Shown piece by piece: positions 18,660 through 26,264 of a DNA stretch of 64,000 nucleotides (the stretch's first letter is position 1; the number at the start of each line of letters is the position of its first letter). Both the position numbers and the translations under genes were made by a program. The stretch is from Aerococcaceae bacterium zg-252. Lineage in GTDB: Bacteria; Bacillota; Bacilli; Lactobacillales; Aerococcaceae. The stretch lies in assembly GCA_016237705.1 (NCBI GenBank), contig CP066204.1, positions 372,001 through 436,000 on the forward strand, in the 5' to 3' direction. The notes below the pieces were generated by a model. It was not told the DNA's origin, searched no databases, and was given only the letters and a program-made list of their open reading frames with translations.

Positions 18660-18747
18660 AGTTGTACAAACGATACTTAGCTTTAGTAGTTTTATTATTG
18701 CTTTGATTAGTTTGTGCTATAAAATCTTCAAAGACAATAAAAAATAA
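18646..18747 (+). CDS. Small hydrophobic holin-like toxin, copy 1
   Basis: 33 residues: a short polar N-terminus (MTAFEVVQT), one membrane helix (ILSFSSFIIALISLCY) and a basic tail (KIFKDNKK). The start is a TTG, 9 nt after AGGAGG. Size and layout match the holin-like toxin family (Hol_Tox) and other type I membrane toxins. Expected action, from the family, is membrane depolarisation when free of its antisense RNA. Copies 2 and 3 encode the same protein except Asp30 to Glu in copy 3. Confidence 0.75.
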   Translation: MTAFEVVQTILSFSSFIIALISLCYKIFKDNKK

Positions 18748-18853
18748 TCCGTCCCCACTTTTGACACAGTAGGACGGATTAAATTCATCTGATGGTGTCG
18801 CCGTCTTTTTAACGGTTCTACGCTGGAGCTGGAGTGCAATCCAGCTCTTTTGT
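18740..18853 (-). ncRNA. Putative antisense antitoxin RNA, copy 1
   Basis: The minus strand has TTGAAT-17-TATAAT (plus-strand coordinates 18888 down to 18860) with an extended -10, placing the start near 18853. The RNA would run about 113 nt, begin with the GAGCTGGA/TCCAGCTC hairpin, and end at AATCCGTCC/GGACGGATT (18746-18780), whose T-rich tail lies on the minus strand. It overlaps the toxin mRNA 3' end. Confidence 0.65.
18826..18851 (+). terminator. Toxin mRNA terminator, copy 1
   Basis: GAGCTGGA and TCCAGCTC form an 8-bp stem followed by TTTT. Equivalent hairpins lie at 19251-19276 (copy 2) and 19677-19703 (copy 3). Confidence 0.75.
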
Positions 18854-19023
18854 ATTTTTATTATATAGCATAAAAAGAGTAAATTCAAGTGAGTGGAGAG
18901 ATTAGTTAGTAATCAAATTCACAAAAATCTATAAACATGATGATTTTAAATAGGGAACTTTTATGATAAAATATTCTATGTAGAAAAGTGAAGACGGTGG
19001 CTCCTAACACCGAAAGAGAGGTG

Positions 19024-19086
19024 ATGCCTATGGGCACTTCATCAAAATCTAACGGAAAGGAGGGAGCATATTTTGACTGCATTTGA
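19024..19086 (+). CDS. Leader ORF overlapping toxin, copy 2
   Basis: 20 codons (MPMGTSSKSNGKEGAYFDCI) in the same position and overlap as in copy 1. Differences at residues 5 and 10 change amino acids, so selection may act on the RNA or on translation rather than on the peptide. Confidence 0.5.
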   Translation: MPMGTSSKSNGKEGAYFDCI

Positions 19087-19174
19087 AGTTGTGCAAACAA
19101 TTCTTAGCTTTAGTAGTTTTATTATCGCTTTGATTAGTTTGTGCTATAAAATCTTCAAAGACAATAAAAAATAA
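19073..19174 (+). CDS. Small hydrophobic holin-like toxin, copy 2
   Basis: 33 residues, TTG start after AGGAGG, protein identical to copy 1 although several codons differ silently (GTG for GTA, ATC for ATT). Silent drift with a conserved product points to selection on the protein. In this copy AAGACGGTGGCTCC at 18991-19004 is perfectly complementary to GGAGCCACCGTCTT at 19220-19233, so the mRNA ends can pair. Confidence 0.75.
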   Translation: MTAFEVVQTILSFSSFIIALISLCYKIFKDNKK

Positions 19175-19278
19175 TCCGTCCCCCACTTTGGCAAAGTAGG
19201 ACGGATTAAATCATCTTACGGAGCCACCGTCTTTTAACGGTTCTACGCTAGAGCTGGATTGCCGTCCAGCTCTTTTGT
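19166..19278 (-). ncRNA. Putative antisense antitoxin RNA, copy 2
   Basis: Minus-strand promoter TTGAAT-17-TATAAT (plus-strand 19313 down to 19285). The RNA would end at the AATCCGTCC/GGACGGATT hairpin at 19173-19207. Sequence and layout match copy 1. Confidence 0.65.
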
Positions 19279-19448
19279 ATTTTTATTATATAGCATAAAA
19301 AGAGTAAATTCAAGTGAGTGGAGAGATTAGTTAGTAATCAAATTTACAAAAATCTATAAACATGATGATTTTAAATAGGGAACTTTTATGATAAAATATT
19401 CTATGTAGAAAAGTGAAGACGGTGGCTCCTAACACCGAAAGAGAGGTG

Positions 19449-19511
19449 ATGCCTATGGGCATTTCATCAAAATCTACCGGAAAGGAGGGAGCCTATTTTG
19501 ACTGCATTTGA
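19449..19511 (+). CDS. Leader ORF overlapping toxin, copy 3
   Basis: 20 codons (MPMGISSKSTGKEGAYFDCI), same AGAGAGGTG ribosome site and 14-nt overlap with the toxin as in the other copies. Confidence 0.5.
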   Translation: MPMGISSKSTGKEGAYFDCI

Positions 19512-19599
19512 AGTTGTGCAAACGATTCTTAGCTTTAGTAGTTTTATTATCGCTTTGATTAGTTTGTGCTATAAAATCTTCAAAGAGAACAAAAAATAA
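19498..19599 (+). CDS. Small hydrophobic holin-like toxin, copy 3
   Basis: 33 residues, TTG start after AGGAGG; differs from copies 1 and 2 only by Asp30 to Glu (tail KIFKENKK). The 5' block AAGACGGTGGCTC (from 19416) pairs over 13 bp with GAGCCACCGTCTT (19646-19658). Confidence 0.75.
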   Translation: MTAFEVVQTILSFSSFIIALISLCYKIFKENKK

Positions 19600-19705
19600 T
19601 CCGTCCCCCACTTTGGTCAAGTAGGACGGATTAAATTCGTAATACGAGCCACCGTCTTTTTAACGGTTCTACGCTGGAGCTGGATTGTCGTCCAGCTCTT
19701 TTTCT
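19592..19705 (-). ncRNA. Putative antisense antitoxin RNA, copy 3
   Basis: The minus-strand promoter is TTGAAA-16-TATAAT (plus-strand 19739 down to 19712). Flanking bases differ from copies 1 and 2 because the repeat ends here, yet promoter boxes are kept, which supports function. The hairpin AATCCGTCC/GGACGGATT follows the toxin stop. Confidence 0.6.
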
Positions 19706-19739
19706 ATATTCATTATAACATACAAAAATTGAATTTCAA

Positions 19740-19911
19740 GGAATTACAAGCTATCTGTTAAGCATTTGATTAGATTAACATCCAATCAAGTTATACATAA
19801 CTATACCCGAAAATAGAAGTATACATCTTCATTAAAATTTAGCAAAGTTCTACTCTGTAAGTGCTAATTTTGTTATAATGGTAACATTAGTATAGAAAGA
19901 AGGCGTCAATT
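19740..19911. promoter_or_regulatory. Upstream region of the Lrp-type regulator, extended -10 promoter
   Basis: An extended -10, TGTTATAAT (19871-19879), lies about 30 bp before the regulator start; no good -35 is seen. The rest of the region has no recognisable element. Confidence 0.5.
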
Positions 19912-20400
19912 ATGGACATTAGAGAAAAAATCTTAAAATTGATTGAGCATGATAGTCGTTTAACGCATAAAGAAATTGCGACCTTACTAGGTTTAGAAGA
20001 AGCCTTAATTTCTCAAACGATTAAAGAATTAGAAGAAGAAAAAATTATTTGTGGCTACCATACATTAGTGAATTGGGATAAAACCGATGATAATATGGTG
20101 TCTGCGATTATTGAATTACGTGTCAATCCACAACGTGGACAAGGTTTTGACCGTATTGCTGAGAAAATATATCATTTTCCAGAAGTGAAATCAATGTATT
20201 TAACATCTGGGGGATTTGACTTTTTAATTGAGTTACATAAAGCACCGATTCGTGAAATTGCCGACTTTGTTTCATCTCGATTATCAATAATTGAAGAAGT
20301 GCAATCGACAACGACACATGTTATCTTGAAGAAATATAAAGAATATGACACCTTATTCATTAAAAAAGAAAATAATCGTCGGATGGTGGTTACACCATGA
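19912..20400 (+). CDS. alaR: Lrp/AsnC-family transcriptional regulator (AlaR/YugG-like)
   Basis: 162 residues: N-terminal winged helix-turn-helix (IREKILKLIEHDSRLTHKEIATLLGL) and a C-terminal RAM ligand-binding domain. The stop overlaps the start of the next aminotransferase gene (ATGA at 20397), so they are translationally coupled. In Bacillus subtilis the same pair is alaR-alaT (yugGH), where the regulator controls an alanine-forming aminotransferase; the name is given on that basis. Confidence 0.8.
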   Translation: MDIREKILKLIEHDSRLTHKEIATLLGLEEALISQTIKELEEEKIICGYHTLVNWDKTDDNMVSAIIELRVNPQRGQGFDRIAEKIYHFPEVKSMYLTSGGFDFLIELHKAPIREIADFVSSRLSIIEEVQSTTTHVILKKYKEYDTLFIKKENNRRMVVTP

Positions 20401-21572
20401 GAAACTTTTTAAATAAAAAAGTTCAAGCCATTGAGCCGTCTGGTATTCGTCGCTTTTTCAGTATGGCGAGTGAAATGAAGGACGTCATTTCCTTAGGGGT
20501 AGGCGAACCTGATTTTGATACACCATGGCATGTTCGTGATGAAGCAATTTATACGATTCAAAAAGGACGTACTTTTTATACAGCAAATGCTGGATTATTA
20601 GAATTACGTCAAGCTATTGCAGAAAATATTATGCGATTACAAGGCGTGGCATATGACCCAGCAAAAGAAGTATTGGTAACTATTGGGGGAAGTGAAGCGA
20701 TTGACTTAGTCTTTCGTGCAGTGATTGAACCGGAAGATGAAGTGATTTACACGCAACCTAGCTATGTGTCTTATTTGCCATGTGTGCAATTAGCTGGGGG
20801 TGTGCCGGTTGCTATCGACTTGAAAGAGGAAAATAATTTCCGTTTAACAAGAGAAGAATTAGAAGCAGCGATTACGGATAAAACTAAAGTATTAGTCTTA
20901 TCATTTCCGAATAATCCAACTGGAGCTGTTATGACAAAGGCAGATTTAGAAGCAATTGTTGATTTGATTATTGAAAAAGATTTGCTTGTTGTTTCAGACG
21001 AAATTTATGACAGATTGACATATAATGATGATGAAGAACATGTCAGCATCATTAGTTTTCCGGGAATGCGTGAGCGCACGATTTATATTAACGGATTTTC
21101 GAAAGCGTATGCGATGACTGGATGGCGTCTAGGTTATTGTGCAGGGCCAGCTCAAATAATTGAACAAATGACTAAGATTCATCAATTTACGATTATGGCA
21201 GCACCAACGATGAGTCAATATGCAGGGTTAGAAGCGTTGAAATCTGGGGAACAAGATGTAGAAGAAATGCGTGAAAGTTATAATCAACGTCGCCGTTTCT
21301 TATTATCAGAGTTGGAACGTCTAGGTATTCCGTGTTTCGAACCATTGGGAGCATTTTATATTTTTCCAAATATTTCGCAGTTTGGCATGACTTCTGAAGA
21401 ATTTGCGACACGATTAATTATGGAAAAACGTGTAGCTGTTGTTCCAGGAACTGCATTTGGAAAGAGTGGGGAAGGTTTCGTTCGGATTTCCTATGCCTAT
21501 TCAATTAATGAGTTAAAAGCAGCGATTGAACGGATTGAGCAATTTATCGAAGAATTAAAGCAAGAAAAATAA
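20397..21572 (+). CDS. alaT: Class I/II PLP aminotransferase (AlaT/YugH-like)
   Basis: 391 residues. Fold-type I features are LGVGEPDFDTP near the N-terminus, NNPTGAV, SDEIYDRLTY and the PLP lysine in NGFSKAYAMTGWRLGY. Members transfer amino groups between alanine, glutamate or aromatic amino acids and 2-oxo acids; alanine is favoured by the adjacent alaR-like gene. It overlaps that gene by 4 nt. Confidence 0.85.
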   Translation: MRNFLNKKVQAIEPSGIRRFFSMASEMKDVISLGVGEPDFDTPWHVRDEAIYTIQKGRTFYTANAGLLELRQAIAENIMRLQGVAYDPAKEVLVTIGGSEAIDLVFRAVIEPEDEVIYTQPSYVSYLPCVQLAGGVPVAIDLKEENNFRLTREELEAAITDKTKVLVLSFPNNPTGAVMTKADLEAIVDLIIEKDLLVVSDEIYDRLTYNDDEEHVSIISFPGMRERTIYINGFSKAYAMTGWRLGYCAGPAQIIEQMTKIHQFTIMAAPTMSQYAGLEALKSGEQDVEEMRESYNQRRRFLLSELERLGIPCFEPLGAFYIFPNISQFGMTSEEFATRLIMEKRVAVVPGTAFGKSGEGFVRISYAYSINELKAAIERIEQFIEELKQEK

Positions 21573-21600
21573 AAATATTAATGAAAGAAGGGTTGAGCCT

Positions 21601-23400
21601 ATGTCACAATTACCATTAAGAGAAGCATTACCTATTGAAGAAACTTGGGATTTAAGTTTATTATTCAAAGATAGCAAAGCATACCTTGAGGCACTTAATG
21701 AGGCGAAACAATTAGTAGTTGAATTTGAGCAACGTTTTAAAGGAAACTTAAATGATGTTGACACTATTATTGAATCGCTTGAAATATACGAGGACTTATC
21801 ACGCCGTCAAGCATATATTAGTGCGTATGGTTCATTAGGTTATGAAACGGATAAATTAAATCGTGAATATGAAGAAAATCGTGCGAAATTAGTATCTGCC
21901 TATGAATTTATATCAGAGCATGTAGTATTTTATATTTCTGAATTGAGTGGGCAGTCAACAGAATTGTTGGAATCTGTTATGGCACATGCTAAAGGTGAAC
22001 CATTTAAATATTTCTTGCAAGACTTAATTGAAAAGAAATCATATTTATTATCACCTGAAGCAGAGGCAGTGTTGAGCCGTTTATCACCAACATTAGAGCA
22101 TCCGTATAGCCAATACTTGACGACTAAATTCCAAGATTTAACATTTGAACCATTTGAAGCAAATGGACAGACTTATCAAAATAGTTTCGTAACATTTGAA
22201 GGGGATTTTGAAGGGCATTTAGATACGCAAATTCGTCGTGAATCATGGAAATCATTCCACGAGGGCTTAGCTCGCTATCAACATACTGCGGCAGAAAATT
22301 ACATTAATCATGTGAAAACTGAAAAACGTATTGCAAGTCTGCGTGGTTTTGAGTCAGTTATTGATTATCTATTATTGAATCAAAAAGTGTCACGAGAAGC
22401 CTATAATCGTCAGATTGATGTGATTATGGCAGAGTTCGCACCTGTTATGCGTCGTTATGCCAAATTATTAAAAGAAGAGCAACAATTAGATACAATAGGA
22501 CTATGCGATATTAAAATGCCGTTTACAGCAGTAGAACCGGAAAAAATGAGTATTGCAGCATCACGTGAATTAATGGAGAACATCTTTAGTATCTTTGGTG
22601 AAGAATATTTATCAATTGTAAAACGTAGCTTTGACGAGCGTTGGATTGATTTTCCGATGAATCAAACGAAATCAACAGGTGGGTTCTGTTCGACTGTTTA
22701 TAATGGACCAAGTTATGTGTTGTTAAACTGGACTGGTTTACTAAGTGAAGCATTAGTGTTAGCACATGAATTAGGTCATGCTGGTCACTTTAATCTAACT
22801 TATAAAAATCAATTGAATATTACACCAGAAGCAAGTTTATACTTTATTGAAGCACCGTCAACGGCAAATGAAGTGATTGCGTGTCAATATTTATTGAATC
22901 AACCAATTGAAGATACGCAAAAACGTGTATTAATTTCTGAATTTATTTCACGAACTTATTTCCACAATATGGTGACACATTTATTGGAAGCAGATTTCCA
23001 ACGTAAAGTTTATCAAGCTGTTGACCGTGATGAGTTGTTGAATGCAACAGTATTAAATCAATTTTTCCATGAAACATTAACGCAATTCTGGGGTGATGCG
23101 TTAGAAGTGACACCAGGAGCAGAATTAACATGGATGCGTCAGCCACATTACTTCATGGGATTATACCCATATACTTATTCAGCTGGTTTGACAGTTGGTA
23201 CACAAATAGGACAACGTATCGCAAATGGTGAACAAGCGGCAATTGATAGTTGGTTAACAGTCTTAAAAGCTGGTGGAACATTATCACCACTTGAATTGGC
23301 TGAAAAAGCAGGTGTTTCGATGAGAGATGCTGGTGCGTTACGTAGTGCAATTCAATATGTGGACGGCTTGCTAGACCAAATTGAAGCGTTGAAAGCGTAG
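21601..23400 (+). CDS. pepF: Oligoendopeptidase F, M3 family
   Basis: 599 residues, the usual length. A cytoplasmic zinc endopeptidase cutting peptides of roughly 7-17 residues. The zinc motif is HELGHAGH, and the downstream Glu ligand lies in FIEAPSTANE. There is no signal peptide. The ribosome site GAAGGG precedes the ATG. It is followed by the first copy of a duplicated terminator. Confidence 0.92.
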   Translation: MSQLPLREALPIEETWDLSLLFKDSKAYLEALNEAKQLVVEFEQRFKGNLNDVDTIIESLEIYEDLSRRQAYISAYGSLGYETDKLNREYEENRAKLVSAYEFISEHVVFYISELSGQSTELLESVMAHAKGEPFKYFLQDLIEKKSYLLSPEAEAVLSRLSPTLEHPYSQYLTTKFQDLTFEPFEANGQTYQNSFVTFEGDFEGHLDTQIRRESWKSFHEGLARYQHTAAENYINHVKTEKRIASLRGFESVIDYLLLNQKVSREAYNRQIDVIMAEFAPVMRRYAKLLKEEQQLDTIGLCDIKMPFTAVEPEKMSIAASRELMENIFSIFGEEYLSIVKRSFDERWIDFPMNQTKSTGGFCSTVYNGPSYVLLNWTGLLSEALVLAHELGHAGHFNLTYKNQLNITPEASLYFIEAPSTANEVIACQYLLNQPIEDTQKRVLISEFISRTYFHNMVTHLLEADFQRKVYQAVDRDELLNATVLNQFFHETLTQFWGDALEVTPGAELTWMRQPHYFMGLYPYTYSAGLTVGTQIGQRIANGEQAAIDSWLTVLKAGGTLSPLELAEKAGVSMRDAGALRSAIQYVDGLLDQIEALKA

Positions 23401-23425
23401 AAATAGATTAGTTTAATTAAATAAA

Positions 23426-23467
23426 TTTCAACCTATATTATAGAGAATTTCTGTAATATAGGTTTTT
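23426..23467 (+). terminator. Terminator of pepF, first copy of a 42-bp direct repeat
   Basis: AACCTATATTA and TAATATAGGTT form an 11-bp stem, then T5. The same 42 bp recurs at 24305-24346 with one mismatch (A to G at the start of the loop), exactly 879 bp away. Confidence 0.85.
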
Positions 23468-23729
23468 AAGATTGGGTTTTAATGCAGTCTTATTTTATGT
23501 ATGTGTTAGTTAGTTTAGCACATAAAAGGTAAGTAAAGGTATGTCTTAAGTGTAAATTAAAGTAAGTGTAGTTGAGAAAATTTTGAGCTAGTGTCCGGAT
23601 AGGATTCTTGATTAATTAGAATTGATGTGACTGAATGATTTTTTAGTGTGCTTCCATGTTTGTTCTTTCATAAACATGATTTTTTGTGTATAATAATTTA
23701 AACTTAATTATTTAAAGGAGTAGAATCCT
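23468..23729. promoter_or_regulatory. Upstream region of the bacteriocin-like gene with promoter and inverted repeat
   Basis: A TATAAT (23689-23694) lies 35 bp before the start. A perfect inverted repeat CATGTTT-N10-AAACATG (23655-23678) covers the -35 zone and could be an operator; it is followed by T6, so a terminator is possible too. Two TAAGTGTA direct repeats (23547 and 23563) lie 16 bp apart further upstream. The remainder is AT-rich with no gene. Confidence 0.5.
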
Positions 23730-23945
23730 ATGAAAAAAATGATGAAGTGTATTACTTTACCATTGTTAGCTGTTACTTTGTCGGGAAGTGTTTTGCCACC
23801 TATTGAAGTTTTAGCTGATAGTAGTTCTAATGTTATTTATCAAGCTCCTAGAGAATTTGATTATCAATATTTGAAAGAAGAAAGAAGTATTTGGACAAAA
23901 GTTGGTAAAGCTGCTATTAGGGAGGCAGTTAGTTGGATACTATAG
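23730..23945 (+). CDS. Sec-secreted small peptide, bacteriocin-like
   Basis: 71 residues. A clear Sec signal peptide (MKK...LPLLAVTLSGSVLPP) has a likely cut after VLA near residue 29, leaving about 42 residues (DSSSNVIYQAPREF...). The mature part has no cysteine and ends in a probable amphipathic helix (SIWTKVGKAAIREAVSWIL). Size, secretion signal and the overlapping small gene behind it suggest an unmodified class II bacteriocin or peptide toxin; it matches no family I can name (no YGNGV motif, no double-glycine leader). Low GC supports acquisition. Confidence 0.5.
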   Translation: MKKMMKCITLPLLAVTLSGSVLPPIEVLADSSSNVIYQAPREFDYQYLKEERSIWTKVGKAAIREAVSWIL

Positions 23946-24256
23946 ATGAATATGTTTTAGATAAGCTAAATTTGATAGAAAGTTCTATTTCTGAATTAGC
24001 TGAATTACATGGTCATTCAACTTTAAAACCAGTTTCTGCAAGTCTTTTTTGTTTGGAGAATGGTATTACTTTTGATGAACGAGGAAAAATTATTTTATTA
24101 TTAAATAGACTATTTTCAGAAGATGAAAATTTTAGCTATTTAGAATTAAAAAGAAATCTAATTAGAGAAGTACCAAAGCTGGCTTTATTATCTGAAGAAG
24201 TTTTTGAAGGTATGGTTACCATTTTTAAGAAAATTTATGTTATCGAGGAAGATTAG
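23933..24256 (+). CDS. Putative immunity protein for the bacteriocin-like peptide
   Basis: 107 residues, acidic, predicted helical, no signal or membrane segment. The start is a TTG at 23933, 7 nt after GGGAGG located inside the preceding gene; the frames overlap by 13 nt, so translation is coupled. About 100-residue helical cytoplasmic proteins directly after a small secreted peptide are typical bacteriocin immunity proteins. Assignment rests on context; no family motif is recognised. Confidence 0.45.
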   Translation: MDTIDEYVLDKLNLIESSISELAELHGHSTLKPVSASLFCLENGITFDERGKIILLLNRLFSEDENFSYLELKRNLIREVPKLALLSEEVFEGMVTIFKKIYVIEED

Positions 24257-24307
24257 TCAGACAATGGTGAGGCGGTCTGACTAGCACCCTTTTTGGAGGG
24301 GTTTTTT
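24254..24307 (+). terminator. Double hairpin terminator of the bacteriocin-like cassette
   Basis: TAGTCAGAC (24254-24262, starting on the stop codon) pairs with GTCTGACTA (24275-24283). It is followed by ACCCT-TTTTGG-AGGGG and T6. Confidence 0.8.
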
Positions 24308-24346
24308 CAACCTATATTATGGAGAATTTCTGTAATATAGGTTTTT
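24305..24346 (+). repeat. Second copy of the pepF terminator repeat
   Basis: 42 bp matching 23426-23467 with one difference. Its T-tract is long enough for it to terminate too. It marks the right edge of the 879-bp cassette. Confidence 0.85.
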
Positions 24347-24389
24347 TATTTTTGAAACAAAATACACCCCTAAATAAATTAAAAACACA

Positions 24390-24429
24390 TTGCATTTAGA
24401 TTAGAAAACAGTTATTATTATAATAACTC
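24390..24429 (+). promoter_or_regulatory. Promoter and palindrome before the ABC exporter gene
   Basis: TTGCAT (24390-24395), 17 bp, TATTAT (24413-24418). The -10 lies in a perfect palindrome AGTTATTA-TTA-TAATAACT, and CTCAAA-N5-TTTGAG follows. These may be binding sites for a regulator. Confidence 0.45.
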
Positions 24430-24555
24430 AAAATCTATTTGAGTGATGTAGAAATTGGAAGAATATGTTAACGATATTTTCATGGAAAAGTAGTTATTTT
24501 TCAATTTTGAAGTTTCATTTAGGTGTTAATAGGATAGCTGAGAAAGGGTGTTTTT

Positions 24556-26250
24556 ATGAATTTATTTACAACAAGGCAAAAAGTGAATTTATACTTTTCA
24601 ATTTTTATTGGCATAATTGGAAGTTTTGTTTCGATTTTGATGCCGAAAATGTTATCAAAGTTGATTGATTTAGAATCATCAACGATTCCTTTGAATATCA
24701 TTGCTGCCTTAATTGGTATTGTTTTATTACAAATCATCTTAGGTGCTATATCAAACTTAATGACTGTAAAAAATGTTGAATCTGTATTGGTTGGATTTAT
24801 TAGCCGTGTGCAAGGGCACTTATTGAGAGTGAAAGAAAGTGAACGGCATCAGTTTAATAGTACTGAAATTTCCAGTTTAATCATGACAAATGCGGATATT
24901 ATTAAAGCATTCTATTCAGTTAGTTTGGTAGAGGTATTAACTAGTATCTTCGTAGTGGTGCCGACATTGGTGTTGTTAATTCTCATTGATTGGAAATTAA
25001 CTTTATTAATCTTTATACTCTTACCAGTATGGATAATTATTCTTTCACCTTTATCAGCTAGAGTTGAGAAATTATCTCAAGAAACCAATCAAGTAAAAAG
25101 TTTTACGATTAGTAAAATGGCAGAGTCATTTTTGCAACGAAAATCAATTAAAGTGAACAATGCAGAAACCTTTGCAAGTGAACAAGTGTTAAATAATTTA
25201 GATAAGTTAAAACAGCAGGCAATTAAGGAAAAATTCATTGATAGTATCACAAGACTATTAGCGATTATATTGCTTATTGCAGTTATTGCAGCTATTTTTT
25301 ACTATGGTTCTCAACGTGTATTAACAGGTTCAATTACAATGGGGGAATTCATTTCATTTTTAATTTATATTTTTATGTTATTGACACCAATGTCTGCGAT
25401 TAGTCAATTTAGTAATCAGGTTGGAAAGTATAAAGCTGCGATGCAATACTTTGATGAATTAAATCAACTTGTTGAAGAAGAAAAAGGTGGCGAGTTTGTA
25501 AGTTTACGTGGTGGAGATATTCGTATTGAAGATTTGAGTTTTAAATACCATGAAGATGAAAATAATGTGTTTGAAAATCTGTCGCTAACTGTTCAATCGA
25601 ATCAATTAACAGCTTTAGTTGGGCCGTCAGGTGCAGGAAAATCGACTTTAATTCAAATGATTTTACGTTTATATGAGCCGACAGATGGTGCCATTGTATA
25701 TAATGGGCAATTGTCAGAATCCGTATCCATTAAATCGTTACGAGAGCAAATTGCATGGCTATCGCAAGATAATGTGTTGCTAAATGCTAGTATTCGTGAA
25801 AATCTAATATATTCATTAGCAGCAGTGCCAGATGAACAGCAGTTATGGAATGTTTTGGAACGAGTTGACTTGAAAGAAATGGTAGAAAATTTACCGAATC
25901 AGTTAGACAGTGAAGTTGGAGAAATGGGTTCTAATCTTTCTGGTGGGCAAAAGCAACGTTTACAATTTGCTAGAGCATTATTAGAGAAAGCACCAGTCAT
26001 TATTCTTGATGAGGCAACTGCTCATTTGGATAGTCAATCTGAAAAAATAATTGTGAATATTATTGAAGAGATGAGAAAAGAAACAACATTTTTTGTTATA
26101 TCACATCGCTTGTCAACAACGCAAACAGCAGATAAAATTTACTTCCTAGATAAAGGTGGTAAGATTACAGGAGAAGGTACGCATTACGAATTGATGAATA
26201 ATCATTCAACGTATGCAAAATTTGTAGAGAATCAGATGATTAATAGCTAA
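24556..26250 (+). CDS. ABC exporter, fused membrane and ATPase half-transporter
   Basis: 564 residues: six-helix transmembrane domain (about 1-300) and a C-terminal nucleotide-binding domain with Walker A GPSGAGKST, signature LSGGQKQR, Walker B VIILDEATAHLD and the switch His in SHRLS. It works as a dimer. There is no N-terminal C39 peptidase, so it is not a leader-cleaving bacteriocin exporter; BmrA/LmrA-type drug or peptide export is more likely. It lies next to the bacteriocin-like cassette, and a self-protection role is possible (inference). Confidence 0.88.
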   Translation: MNLFTTRQKVNLYFSIFIGIIGSFVSILMPKMLSKLIDLESSTIPLNIIAALIGIVLLQIILGAISNLMTVKNVESVLVGFISRVQGHLLRVKESERHQFNSTEISSLIMTNADIIKAFYSVSLVEVLTSIFVVVPTLVLLILIDWKLTLLIFILLPVWIIILSPLSARVEKLSQETNQVKSFTISKMAESFLQRKSIKVNNAETFASEQVLNNLDKLKQQAIKEKFIDSITRLLAIILLIAVIAAIFYYGSQRVLTGSITMGEFISFLIYIFMLLTPMSAISQFSNQVGKYKAAMQYFDELNQLVEEEKGGEFVSLRGGDIRIEDLSFKYHEDENNVFENLSLTVQSNQLTALVGPSGAGKSTLIQMILRLYEPTDGAIVYNGQLSESVSIKSLREQIAWLSQDNVLLNASIRENLIYSLAAVPDEQQLWNVLERVDLKEMVENLPNQLDSEVGEMGSNLSGGQKQRLQFARALLEKAPVIILDEATAHLDSQSEKIIVNIIEEMRKETTFFVISHRLSTTQTADKIYFLDKGGKITGEGTHYELMNNHSTYAKFVENQMINS

Positions 26251-26264
26251 ATTTATATTGAATT

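Larger units (their letters stand above)
18552..19703. repeat. Three tandem ~426-bp repeats carrying type I toxin-antitoxin-like modules
   Basis: The TAGAAAAGTGAAGACGGTGG block recurs at 18554, 18981 and 19406, giving unit lengths of 427 and 425 bp. Each unit contains a toxin promoter, a structured 5' leader, a 20-codon leader frame, a 33-codon toxin frame, a minus-strand promoter and converging terminators. The units are highly similar throughout; differences cluster in the 3' untranslated part of copy 1 and the downstream edge of copy 3. Confidence 0.9.

Noticed and set aside
18622-19100. Minus-strand reading frames of 64-88 codons across the toxin repeats
   Set aside because: They run antisense through the toxin genes and hairpins, lack ribosome sites and cross the predicted antisense terminators.
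18552-19740. Tandem repeats read as a CRISPR-like array
   Set aside because: Units are ~426 bp, nearly identical over their whole length and contain coding frames; there are no short repeats with unique spacers and no cas genes.
24465-24668. 67-codon plus-strand frame before the ABC exporter
   Set aside because: No ribosome site, and more than half overlaps the exporter gene in another frame.
24556-26250. ABC exporter as a dedicated double-glycine bacteriocin exporter
   Set aside because: It lacks the N-terminal C39 peptidase domain, and the neighbouring peptide has a Sec signal rather than a double-glycine leader.
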